A DNA stretch of 64,000 nt from Lotus japonicus. Its lineage: Eukaryota; Streptophyta; Magnoliopsida; Fabales; Fabaceae. Under the pieces are notes generated by a model. That model saw only the letters and a program-made list of their open reading frames with translations. It had not been told where the DNA came from and did no database searches. Positions 1 through 11,780 of the stretch are shown piece by piece. Made by a program: the position numbers and the translations under genes. The stretch is from positions 5,024,501 to 5,088,500 of the forward strand of contig NC_080043.1 of the NCBI RefSeq assembly GCF_012489685.1. The letters run 5' to 3'. The first letter of the stretch is position 1. Each line of letters opens with the position of its first letter.

Positions 1-792
1 TTTCCTTCTCAACCTTTTAAATTCATAAACTATTTTCAAAAAACAATTTTAAAACTTATTTTCAGTGGAAGAAAAAAACATTTTAAATGAGATATATTGC
101 AAAGTTAAACTACTTGTGACTTGAAAACTAAAAACAATGTTCATCAAAAGAAACTAAAGTAAAAATAGAAAACATCTGAAATATTTAGAGATTTCAGTTT
201 TAAAAATTACAACTTATATCAAACATTTTTTTGCTTTTTCTATTATTATAATCTAAACTTTTTTGCAAAAGAGTGGCCTTAAGTTCTTGAAATTCAAATA
301 GTGGTCATATTAATCCTATACGAATCTCAAAAAGAGGGTCACATCACTCTGGGGATGAACATTCACACGAACACACCAACCTTGGGGTAATGAACATACA
401 CACAATACCCGAGAGTATAACTTTCAAGCCATAATTCTACAAAAGGTTTTTTTTTTGTATATATTATCAAGTCTATAACCAACATAAAGAGATATCAACA
501 TTAAGTTTCAGTATCTCACAGTACCATTCCTTTGACCAATTAACTATAAAAAAAGAAAAATGAAAACCAAAATCTATGTTTCTGGTAAAACAAAATGTAA
601 AATTAAATAGTCATACTACATGTATGAAGCTTCACAGAAAGGAGCTCAACCATAACATGGTGTGTTTGATCCACATTCCCTCCAAGAGGTTGTGTAGAAC
701 AGAAGAAAAGAAAACTTACTGACACTGGCAGCAAATCTAGACACCCGAAAAAACTGAAAATGGATTTTCAGCTCCTTCTACATCTAAGCTGT
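1..792. other. AT-rich flank downstream of the PPI1-type gene
   Basis: No coding potential seen. The part nearest position 792 should hold the 3' UTR of the minus-strand PPI1-type gene. The rest is AT-rich sequence with no repeat structure that I could recognise. Confidence 0.5.
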
Positions 793-3700
793 TCAGAAAA
801 GAAGGATGTATCCCAGCATCAACATGAACACAGCGAAGAAGGCTCCAGATGCCACCCATATCCAGTAATCGTTAGACCTTCTCCTCTTGAGAATTGCTTT
901 CGGAATGGCCTCAGGGGCTTTTGCTCGGCTCCTCGATCTAACAACGTGCTCCTTCACGGCCTTCTCCTTCACCGGAGCTGAGGGTTGGACTTTATCATCA
1001 GCTTTCTCCTGTTCTGCCACCTCAACCGCTTCATTTGCCGGTTCCTCAGGGTTCGGAGCAGCTGCAGAGCCGGGACCCGATTTCTTTGCTTTCTTCTCAC
1101 GTTCCTAACACAAATCAAGACCCGAATTCATATTTCAGTACTTAATCTTGCATTCACAAAGCATGTTCAGAAAAGAGAATTGCACCAACAATCACCTTAA
1201 GCTTCTTCTCAGCCTCCTTCTGTGCTTTAGCTGCTGCTTTGGCTGCTGCTTTCTCTGCAAGCTTCTTCTTCCTTTCCAAGGCCAGCTTTGCTTTTGCTAG
1301 TTCCTCTTCTCTTTTCATCTGTTTCAACTTCGCCGGATCAATTTCCGGCTCTTTGACAGGAGCGTCCTTGTGCGGGTTTTCATATTCATATTCATCAGCA
1401 TCTTCTACATCATTGATAGCCAGACTGGGTTTCAAATTTTTTCCTTTGTTTTTGGTTTCTTTCTGAACCTTCGGGGCAGGCAGAGTTTCTTGGGGAGGCG
1501 CTTTAGGCTCCTCCTTTGGCTGCTGTTTCACACTGCTTTTCGGTAACTTTTCAGTTTCTGCAGCAGGTTTTGGTTCTTCCAGCAATGGCCTTTCATCGGG
1601 ATTCCTCATTCGACCATCCCTACTCAACTGCCGCATATCCAGCGATGGCAAAATTCTTTTCTCATAGTCATTCCTAAAGGATTTGTCGCTGTTCCAGAGT
1701 GACATAAATTTCTCAACCTAGAACCCACAAAAAATATAAATAAAATTGCAACTACTACACAACTTAGGTAAGAAAAACAGCAAAAAAAGTAGTAATATGA
1801 CTAATGTACAATGCAATGTGAGGCCTGTAGACAAACCTCTGTCTGTGACAGTTCCCCGAGAGCATCAATATCTTTCTTTGCAGCAACCTCTCGTGCTTTG
1901 CTCAAAATTGTACGACTTTGGAAGAAATGAGTGTTCTGAATAAATGAAGATCAATTCAAATTCAGAAATTATTCAGCACTGACTTGTGAAACAACAAATG
2001 AGTAAAACTTTCTGATAGCATGTCCATAAATTTGGATCAGAATTAAGAGTATAGCTCGGTACCACGTGCCAAGAATGAGAAACATAAAACTATGGTGTGT
2101 GTGTCACAAAAAAACAAGACATACTCCCTCATCACGTTGTTTTCTTAGCTGCTGAATGCTCCCAAAAGCTTTTTCCCTCTTCTGAGTTACAGCTGCCAGT
2201 TCTTCCTGTAAAGACTGGAGATCCCTGTCTATGACTTTCAGCGCATCATCGAGCTGCTTGATTTTGGACCGGATGACTTGCCTCTCTTTTTTCACACCAT
2301 CCAAATCTCCACCTATGAGCTGCAATGGAAAATAATTGTTAAAGAACATTTTAAACAGTACATAATTATAAATCCTTAACCAAAAGAAAGAGTTCCATAG
2401 GAAAAATAAAAATAAAACTATCTCACCTTAACCTGGTCATGAATGTCTTCTCTCGGCCCAACAGAGTCTTGCACTTTGGCCCTCAAGGAAGCATTAGCAA
2501 TAACCTTATCCCTTGTCCCCTCAAGCTGTTTGATTTCACGAAGGATTTGTTTTTCCTCAGTCAATGGAATGCTCTCATGCTGTATGCGGTATTGCAAGCT
2601 ATATATCTGCATCAATTAAAGTACACATTGGAATAGCGAGTGAATCAAGAATAGATGTTAGGATTAATTATGATGCAGAAAAAATAACAAAGTCTGCAAT
2701 AAAAAATAACTTGGACTCATAAACTTACAGTGTCATTAAGTTCCTTCTCAGATGAGCATAGTCCACCCTGGCCTGAACTGTTCGCATTACGCAGCTTGCC
2801 CAATGCTTGCTGCAGAGGTTCAATCTCTTTTATTTTTTCATCCACAATACTCTGAAATTGCCTATTGTCATCTCTGAGAGACTTAATCTGAGAAATCAAT
2901 TCTGCTCGCTCTGACTGCGTAAAAACCAAATATGGCATAATATTAGATGCAATCAAGCTAGTAATCCCAAATTATTCTAAAAAAAAAGCTTTAAATTGGA
3001 GTTATTGATGCACCGCGGTTGCAGTCTCGCATTGTGGATTGAGGCAGCTGCTGCAACAAATATGTTGTCGCCACACATCATCATGAAGTCTACAAATTAT
3101 ATCATTAACTTGGTCTTTCCATTTTTACTAAAAAGGTGTAAGCAGATAAGATATGTGGTAATGTAATAAAGGAGATTCCATCATCATCTTTTCCAATGAG
3201 GGTACTGTATCCTAACAATTAGAGGCTACCATTTTTGCTATGTTCAACTTAAAAGAAAAATACATAAAAAATAACAATGTATTTATATCTCAAATAAGTG
3301 AGTCACAGAAAAATTATACACTAACTGTCAGGAGAATTGGTGCTCTGACAAAAAAGAAAGGTAAAGGGCTAAACAAGCTTTTGGTCCTTATATTTGTTTT
3401 TTGTGCTTACTAAGTTATTAATTTTTTTCCACTGTTTTAGTCAATAAGAAATTTAGCAATTACATTCCTTGTTGTCCTTATGGTGATCATCCATCCAAAT
3501 TATTTCGTCCAATAGTGACACGTCAACTGGTATTAATGAGGTAGTCTTAGAAGAAATTCCGACGCAAGTTACTGTTAAACTGAATCATCCAAATGCAGGT
3601 TCATCACAAGGACAGCATTTATTCTATATAGAAAATTCCGGGACTACAGAGAACAAATTAAAACACTAAGGACAAAACTGAACAGACGAAGTTGAAAATA

Positions 3701-4192
3701 AAGACGAGGAGAACAGGAATATTTAATTCCCTCCTTCCATTGTCTTCGCATTTTCAACTCCACCAAGAACAACACAAATTTTATGGAACAACCATGACCA
3801 AAGTATTATCAACTCACCCGCTTCGCCTTTAGAGCTTCAGTGATCTGAAACCGTGCTTGATTTGTCAGGTAAATCTCCTTATCAAGCTTATCAACTTTGG
3901 ACTTAATGTCGGGATCATCATAAGGCCGGAACCTGACAAAATAAAAAGAATGTATCTGCTGAGGTGCAGGCCACTCTTCAGTTGCATCTTTCGGGCCACT
4001 GGAATCTGGAACACCATCAACTTCGGCCTTAGCAGCTTCATTTCCATCTGAACCAGATTTTACGGGCTCTGCAGCTCCCGGCTCCTGTTCCAATTTCCCA
4101 TTTTCAGTTTCATGAGAAACAGATTTCTCTCCTTCAGCAATGTTTTCCACTGGTCCTGGAACCATCTCAAATCCCACAACCTCAACAGTCAT
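793..4192 (-). CDS. PPI1: Proton pump-interactor 1-like protein (PPI1 family)
   Basis: Seven coding exons on the minus strand: 4192-3818, 2914-2729, 2606-2427, 2319-2125, 1935-1837, 1717-1196 and 1104-793. All junctions are GT..AG and in phase 0, giving 622 residues; Arabidopsis PPI1 is of similar size (about 612). The N-terminal ~80 residues are acidic. Next comes a conserved block with YFVRFRPYDDP near residue 85, then long charged coiled-coil segments (ERAELISQIKSLRDD; KKERQVIRSKIKQLDDAL). A block reading SLWNSDKSFRNDYEKRILPSLD is typical of the family. After it lies a Lys/Glu/Ala-rich region, and the C-terminus is a single membrane helix (WIWVASGAFFAVFMLMLGYILLF). Known family role: binding the regulatory C-terminus of the plasma-membrane H+-ATPase; PPI1 is tail-anchored at ER and plasma membrane. 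The start is the first Met of the conserved acidic N-terminus. The leader is probably spliced, with a donor near 5060 and an acceptor near 4205. Confidence 0.93.
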
Positions 4193-4257
4193 TGCTCCAG
4201 CTACAGGACAGCCTCAAAAATCCCCCAAAACCTAATGCCAAAGCATAACAATTCATA

Positions 4258-4590
4258 TAAACATAAGGAGCATTCAAGAGCATGTATAATTAAACAGTTT
4301 GATCCACAGGCCTAACAAGCAGGTAAACAAATGCCAACCCATAATACTTCATATGAATGCAAAATTAAACAAAAGGAACATTCAAGATCATGTATAATTA
4401 ACCAGTTTGATCCACAGGCCTAACAAGCAGGTAAGCAAATGTCAACCCATGATACTTCATATGAATGCATAATTAAACGACACCTACTCCCAAATACTTC
4501 ATATGAATATAAGGAACATTCAAGAGAATGTATAATTAAACAGGCCTAACTAGCAGGTAAACAAATGCCAACCCATGAATCAAAAAGATT
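4258..4590. repeat. Three-copy ~110-bp tandem repeat in the PPI1 leader intron
   Basis: Copies begin near 4258, 4371 and 4498. Shared blocks include GGAGCATTCAAGAGCATG, TTTGATCCACAGGCCTAACA and CAACCCATAATACTTCATA. Copy 3 is shorter, lacking the middle TTTGATCC block. The array lies between the coding start and the (AG)n leader, so it is probably inside a 5' UTR intron. Confidence 0.8.
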
Positions 4591-5145
4591 TTTTTAGAAT
4601 GGTTAAACATGATTATCATTTAGGGGAAGAAAACACACCCATGCAGGCCAAGGCTTAATGATGAACACTTCTATTCGTCAATAAACACATGAACTATATC
4701 AATTTGATCACAATCAGGCAATTTCAACCGTGCATGTCAAATGGGCAAAGGGACCAATGGACTCAAACATGCAAAACAAAACCCCCCATGAAAAACAGAA
4801 TTGTAAACAAAGATCACACCTTGTTCAATGAACAAACCAAGCATGCAAACCAAAATTGGAGAAAAATGAGACACATACAAGAGGATAACAAAATCAAAAG
4901 GGAATGATCTGAATACCTTGAATGGCACCCCACGATTGATAATTCAAAAAAGAACAAAACTTTGAACTGAGAAGCTTCAGAAAATGAGAAATGAGAAATG
5001 CAGAAGCAATAAAAAGGGGAAGAGAGAAAAACAGCAGTGTAGCACAAATGGATAATTACCCGCAAGAGAGAGAGATTGCCACAAAAGAAGAAGACCCCTT
5101 TTGACAAAAAGCCACCAAAATCCAATGCCCAAAATAGGTTAAATC

Positions 5146-5250
5146 CCTGAAAAGAGAGAGAGAGAGAGAGAGAATAGAGAGCACAATGGGTCAGATCTTT
5201 CTCTCTGTGTCTCAATATAAACCAGTGCTAGAGAGAGAGAGAGAAAGTGA

Positions 5251-5290
<40 letters not shown>
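5146..5290. repeat. (AG)n microsatellite clusters in the PPI1 leader
   Basis: Several uninterrupted GA/AG runs occur at 5153-5173, 5231-5243 and 5255-5287. On the gene's strand they read as (CT)n, a common feature of plant 5' UTRs and core promoters. Confidence 0.9.
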
Positions 5291-5291
<1 letters not shown>

Positions 5292-5294
5292 CGT

Positions 5295-5304
5295 TATATA
5301 TATA
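5295..5304 (-). promoter_or_regulatory. Putative TATA box of the PPI1-type gene
   Basis: A TATATATATA-like stretch on the minus strand lies directly upstream of the (CT)n leader. It would place transcription start near 5265-5270. The call rests on motif and position only. Confidence 0.55.
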
Positions 5305-5639
5305 CGAGGTGATTAACGATGCTTCTACAGACAGTGAAAACGGTGGTCCAACGTTTTTCTCTTGACATAGATTTGCAAAGGTTGTTCTTTTAATGTTTTC
5401 TTTGTCTTAGGAAAAGCAAGTAGTGTGTTTACCTCTATTTCTTTATTTTTTAATTGTGTTTAGGGAAATATTAAGTGGGGATGTAAAGGAAGGAAATGAA
5501 TGAGAGGGAAGATTAAGAAAAAGAGAAAAAGAAAAATAATAATTAGGCAAATATGGATGAAATGTGTGTAAATATAGAATAGAATATTGGTTTTTAATTT
5601 TGTGTATAAAACCAAACCATAATTTATCATTATACTCTA

Positions 5640-8560
5640 TTTCTGACATGTATAAAATCGAATAAAACAACGGTTTCAATTAAAGATTTCTTGATGCTAT
5701 CATTTCACGTTTTCTTTCATGATTACTGTGGGCGTCGGCACAACATAACAACTTTGGGAGTAGCAAGCACGATTGAGAAATCACATAACGTGTCACAAGA
5801 CATGTGAAACTGAGAATGCGCTTCCAAATGCAGAAAACGTGAAAGGAAGTTGAGTGCAGCGTGAATTTGAAAGTTGATTCACGTTCATAATAAAATTAAA
5901 CAATATATATCATTTTACTCTATTTTTGACACGTATAGAATCGAATAAAACAATGGTTTCAATTAGAGGTTTGTAGATGCCATCATTTCACGTTTTCTTT
6001 ATCGATTACGGCGGGCGTCTACAAAACAAAACAACTTTAGGAGATAATGAGAATGTTTGAAAAGCTATCTAACGTGACACGAAACATAATGAACTGATAA
6101 TGTGCTTTCAAATGCATAAGCGTGAAAGGAAGTCTGGTGCAGCGTGAATATGAAAGTTGATTAACGTTCATTATGAAGGTAACGCAGAAACGCAATACCC
6201 CCAGTTGAGAATATCATATTGAGTGGATAGCATAAAGATAAAATGGAAAAGAATTACTTGAAAATACTAAAATACAAATTTTTGATTTTGTATATTGTGT
6301 TTGGTGATAAAAAAATAAATCCATATCTATTATCTTATTCTACTTTTGAAACGTATAAAATCGAATAAAACAATGGTTTCAATTAAACATTTGTTGATGT
6401 TATCATTTCATGTTTTCTTTATCGATTATTGTGGGCGTCTGCAAAACAAAACAACTTTGGGAGATAACGAGCGTGTTTGAAAAACAATATAACGTGTCAT
6501 GAGACATTGAATGGAGAATGCACTTTCAAATGCAGAAAATGTGAAAGAAAGTTGGGTGCAATGTGAATATGAAAGTTGATTCACGTTCATTATGATGCCA
6601 TCATTTCACGTTTTATTTATTGATTATAGTGGGCGTCTGCAAAACAAAACAAAACAACTTTGGGAGATAATGTGCGTCTTTGAAAAGCCATCTAATGTGT
6701 CACGAGACATATTGAACAGAGAATATGCTTTCAAATGCAGAAAACGTGAAAAGAAGTTGGGTGCAGCGTGAATATGAATGTTGATTCACGTTCATTGTGA
6801 CGATAAAACAAACAGCAATAACCCCCAGTTCAGAATATCAAATTGAGTGGATAGCATAAAGATAAAATGGATTAGAATTACTTGAAAAATACTAAAATAT
6901 AAATTTTTTATTTGTATATTGTGTTTGGTGATCATAAATTAAATCCATATGTACCATCTTATTCTACTTTTGAAACGTATAAAATGGAATAAGACAATGG
7001 TTTCAATTAAAGATTTGTTGATGCTGTCATTTCACATTTTCTTTATAATTACCGTGGGCATCTGCAAAACGAAAACACTTTGGGAAATAATGAGCATGTA
7101 TGAAAAGTGATCTAACGTGTCACAAAACATATTGAATGAAGAACAATGTTATCAAATATCTGTCATGGCGCCGCCATGGCAGTTTTTCATGGCGGTTTTT
7201 TGGCTTTCCGCAATGGTCGATATCCGCATATGGCCGCAATATGTCGTCATATTCCGCTATATCCCGTTATATTCCGTCATTATTTGTCATGTATGGCGGG
7301 ATTTCGACTTTCCGCCATGACCTGTCATCCGCAATTAACAACACTGATGAAGAATGCGCTTTCCAATGCCGAAAAGGTGAATGAAACTTGCGTGTAGCGT
7401 GAATATGAAAGTTGATTCACGTTCATTATGATAGTAACACAGACACGCAATACCCTCAGTTAAGAATATCATATTGAGTAGATTTTTGGGCTTTAATGGA
7501 ATATATTTTCCAGAATAATGACATTAACTAGTTGTGAGCTAGTGATTTCAACTATGATGATTTTTCCCAAATTTTTTAACTGTGTTTTTGATGCATTCTT
7601 TATCAACTATTATTATTATTATGGATGACGAAAAAAACGTAACAACTTTGGAAGATGATAAACATGTTTGAAAAATTATTCAACGTGTTATGGGCTATAT
7701 TGAATGAAAAATGAACTTTCCAATGCAGTAAGTGTGAAATGAGGTTGAGTGCAACATGAACATTAAAGTTGATTTGCGTTCATTGTGACAGTAGCACAAA
7801 CAAACAATATCCTCAATTTTCTCATCGATAACATCATATTGAGTGGATTCATGACCTTTTTATGGAATATGTTTGTCAAACCAATTACTACCTTGCAGAT
7901 AAAATGGAGTTAGAATAAATTGGAAAATAATGAAATACAATATTTTAATTTTGCATGTGTTTGGTGATTATAAAATCAATCCATATTTATCATCTTATTC
8001 TATCTTTGACACGTATAAACCGAATAGAACAATGATTCCAATTAAAGATTTGTTGATGTTATCATTTCATGTTTTCGTTATCGATTATTGTGAGCGTCGG
8101 CAAAACAAAACAACTTTGGGTGATAACGAGCGTGTTTGAAAACTGAAAAGTCATCTAACATGTCATGAGACAAACAAATAATGGCCTTTCAAATGCAGAA
8201 AATGTGAATGGAGGTCGGGTGCAACATGAACATTAAAGTTGATTCACACTCATTATGACAGTAACAGAGTGTGCTTGAAAAGTCAACTAAAGTGTCACGA
8301 GGCAAATGAAGAATGAGCTTTCAAATGTAGAAAATGTGAATGGAGATTGGGTGCTATATGGACAATAAAGTTTATTCACGCTCATTATGACATTAACAGA
8401 AATACACAACACCCCCTGGTTGAGAATATCATATTGAGTGGATTCACGGGCTTTTATGAAATATTTATATTTTCCAAACCAGTTACGACCTTAATGAAAG
8501 TCTGTTCACAATCACTGTGAAGGTAACACAAGCATACAATATTATCCTAGTTGATAACAT
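5640..8560. repeat. Degenerate tandem repeat array
   Basis: A shared block recurs at about 5700, 5985, 6405, 6603, 7027, 7605 (weak) and 8062. It reads CATTTCACGTTTTCTTTATC followed by a GTGGGCGTCTGCAAAACAAAA-like segment and AACTTTGGGAGATAA. Each copy is followed by an AACGTGTCACGAGAC-like block, then TTTCAAATGCAGAAAACGTG and GTTGATTCACGTTCATTATG. Spacing varies from roughly 200 to 500 bp. Some units also carry a CGTATAAAATCGAATAAAAC lead-in and an AATATCATATTGAGTGGAT tail. No open frame is maintained, so this is a decayed satellite-like array or a tandemly amplified transposon piece. A MITE interrupts it at 7144-7346. Confidence 0.8.
7144..7346. mobile_element. hAT-like MITE inside the tandem array
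   Basis: A 203-bp element is flanked by perfect 8-bp direct repeats ATGAAGAA (7136-7143 and 7347-7354). The ends are imperfect inverted repeats (CAATGTTATCAAAT against CAGTGTTGTTAATTG). The interior has CATGGCGG/CCGCCATG palindromic motifs and repeated CCGCNATAT-type motifs. There is no coding capacity. An 8-bp target duplication is typical of the hAT superfamily. Confidence 0.75.
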
Positions 8561-8599
8561 AATATTGAGCATATTTATGGCGCTTTATGGACCTCTATC

Positions 8600-8806
8600 A
8601 AATCAATTTTTATCTTATATATACGGAGATAAATCTTATGAGAGTAGTCTTTTTATACAAGAATGTGAGAATAAATCATGACTGTTAAATCTAATGATTG
8701 ATGGTTAAGATTAAAACAATATAATGGTCATATGACCACTTTAAAAATGTCATGTGACTTTTTTAAAAATACATATGACTTAATGTTTAAATATTGCCCA
8801 TTAATG

Positions 8807-8840
<34 letters not shown>

Positions 8841-11780
8841 TAAATGTTTTTGAAAGTCAAATAAGTTTCAGTTATCATATATACATGGAGTCAATAAAAA
8901 AAGACAAAAACAATTAATACGTTAATAAATGTTTTTGGAATGCACATAAAAGTTTTGGAAGTCAAATAAGTTTTAGTTTCTTATATACATAAATGAGTAA
9001 TGATTCATCCTCCTACAAATGCTATTACGTACGAAATGAAGATACTAATATTCAAATGAAAAGTTAATGTATCAGATAGCTTAAAAGTGTAGAAAACATT
9101 TAATTTTTTCTTCATTTAGTATGTAGGACAATAAAGTAGGAAAATATAGACGAGTAAATCGGGAAAAGTAACCCAAAGACAAGCAAAAAAAAACTATAAG
9201 CCCCTAATATAAAGAGTTAATAATTTTAGAAAAAATATTTTCTAAATTTAGTATCAATTATGAGACAAAATAATCTTTCAAAATTTAAAATAATTATGAG
9301 AAAAATATCTTTTTCAAAATCCCAAAATTTGCAGAAAAGTAATATATGGCTTCGTCAACTTACTAAGAATAGTATGGGAAAGGAAAAAAAAAGGAAGATA
9401 GGTCACGAGGGTGCCACTTATAGGAGTTGATATTTTTTAGTTTCGAAAATAATTTATAGTGTAAGATATAACATAGTTCAATTAATTTTTTAAATAAATA
9501 TCATAAGAAAATAATATCATATAAAATAATTTATAGTGTTACAATTTTTTTATATTTTTAAAATATTAAAAATTAAAAATATAAAAAAATATTTTAAAAA
9601 TATAAAATATATTTTAATATTAGTTTTATAAAACCTCTACAACTAATACTTGGTTGTGACTTTTTTTCTTAAAATAAACCTTTATTAATGGTCAAATGCA
9701 AAAAAAAAAAATGTACAATCCATGCGAAACAAACAAGCCAAAAGGCCAAAAAGCCACCAAAAATCCCCCCCTACCCTCCACACACACACAAAGCGTCCTC
9801 AAATCAACCTAGGATGATTTCACGTAAGCTAAGTTATTAAACCCTTAATCATTACTACATTTGAGCCCTTAGGGTGTAACCCCAATTCGTTGCCCACTAA
9901 CCAAATTATCTTCGCCCTAATGGTAATCACATCCTCACTTGGAACTGGCTATAGGAAATTCTTTGGTGGCTTATCCTTCTTGGTAATCACATCACACCGT
10001 GACATTTTATTATTATAAATTTTATATCATGATTGATTAATTAAGTACCTGTGTCATAGGGGTAACGTTTTTATATTTGGAGTACGAAATTATTAATTAA
10101 TATTATTAATTTGTACTATTTTTTAATATACACGAAGTCAAGTTCGCCCGATCAATGACACACTAGCCAGATCAATGACCCATAACTCATTGACTCAGTA
10201 CCTCAACTGAGTCGATGGCCGAGCCGAGTTTCAAAACCCAACACACACTCATTTTTCTTTCTACTCCAAACTTCTTATCACATAACATCATCATACATCA
10301 ACTAAATTAATTATTTATCTATCTTCTTTTTCACTTTCACACTTTTTTTTAGAGATGAGTAGAAAGAAATATGTGAGAAATAAAGTAAATTTATAGGTTA
10401 AGAAATTATTATTTTAATGTTGCGTGTCAATGAACAGTGTTTTAGAGAACCTTTATGCTTTGTTTGGTTCATGGAGATTTGGGTAGAAAGAGAGAGTTAG
10501 TGGAAGGGAGGATGAAACATGAGTCTCGGAGACAAGAGGGAAGAGAGGGATTTAATTGTGGATTACATAGCTTTATTGAATCTTCTCAATTTGAATAGAA
10601 AAGGAACAGTAAAATGAAGCATGTGCCAGTATTTTATTTTGCTGTTATTGTTTCGATTAATGATATATTCACATCTCACTTTTTCTTTCATCTCTTTTCC
10701 ACTCATTTTTTTTTCTATCTCTCTGCGTTTCTTGTCACATCACATATCATATCACTTATTTCTCTCACTTCTCTTCACATTTTAAATAGGTGGAGGTGGA
10801 AATGGATGAGGAACTAAACATTATTCTATTGTTTCGGGTGGTTCTAAACCGCCATGAAATGAAACTAAACGGCCACAAGGTGTTGATTTGACTTTAGAAT
10901 AAATTTTTTTTTTCTCCATCTCATTCTTTCTTTTTTATCTCTCTACTCTTTCTATCATATCAAACAACTCTCACAGTGTCTATCGAACATTTTTCTTCAT
11001 CGTTTTGTTTCATGCATATTTGAGTTAATGATGCAGCCTTGTATTCCTTACCATGCAGTTTATGTCGCCTCATGTTGGAGTTGAAATGGTCTTGATTTTA
11101 TTCTAAGGATATTACAATGATTTGTTAATAGATCCCCTTTTTTATGTATCTATCACGTTACAATCGCCGGTTCCATTTGGCCAATTTCTTTTGTCTATTT
11201 TTTAAGGACTCATTGACAAGGACAACTACAGTAATTGTTTAGTTTTCTGCAGTTATATTCTTTTGCCACTTTATCATTTTTTTCATGCTCTAGGTTTGTC
11301 TCTCTCTGATAGGAAATGCATACTGTTACAAATCTCATGCTTAGGCATGTATCACCTAATGTTGGTCATTTAAAATGTCCTTTAACTTTTCTAAACTTAG
11401 TTAACAATCTATTTTAATTGAGCAATATGCATTCACACTCACTTTATTTGCATTTCTCTTCTCTTTCAATTATATTACTCATCACATCTGCTATTTTTTC
11501 TCACTTTTCTTCATATCTCCTCTCCACTCCTTCTCCACTTATTTGAGGTGTCAATGAAACTTAATTGCTTTTTTTTTACTCGCTAACCATCTCTTAAATT
11601 CAATACGTGATGTTGATTCAGAATTCAAAGGCAGTGAGTGTTGAGAAGATACATGAAGAGGATTTCAAATATGTTCATTTCAGTGGCAACTAAATGGTGA
11701 ATTTGCTTCATTTAGATTTCAGTGATTCATGGAATTCAATTCAGAATGAGAGAAACAAGAAGCCATGATAAATCTCACTG
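8600..11780. other. Long AT-rich intergenic region upstream of the GT14 gene
   Basis: This holds an uninterrupted (TA)n run at about 8810-8835, a strongly A/T-biased stretch at 9470-9610, and low-complexity T/C-rich tracts. The last few hundred bases before 11781 probably contain the GT14 leader. An ATG at 11764 opens a short out-of-frame ORF before the chosen start. No convincing gene was found. Confidence 0.5.

Noticed and set aside
887..1466. Plus-strand frames of about 73-75 codons
   Set aside because: They lie opposite well-supported PPI1 exons with conserved protein sequence and good splice sites.
5640..8560. CRISPR-like array
   Set aside because: The repeats are long, diverged and irregularly spaced in plant nuclear DNA, with no short identical repeats or uniform spacers.
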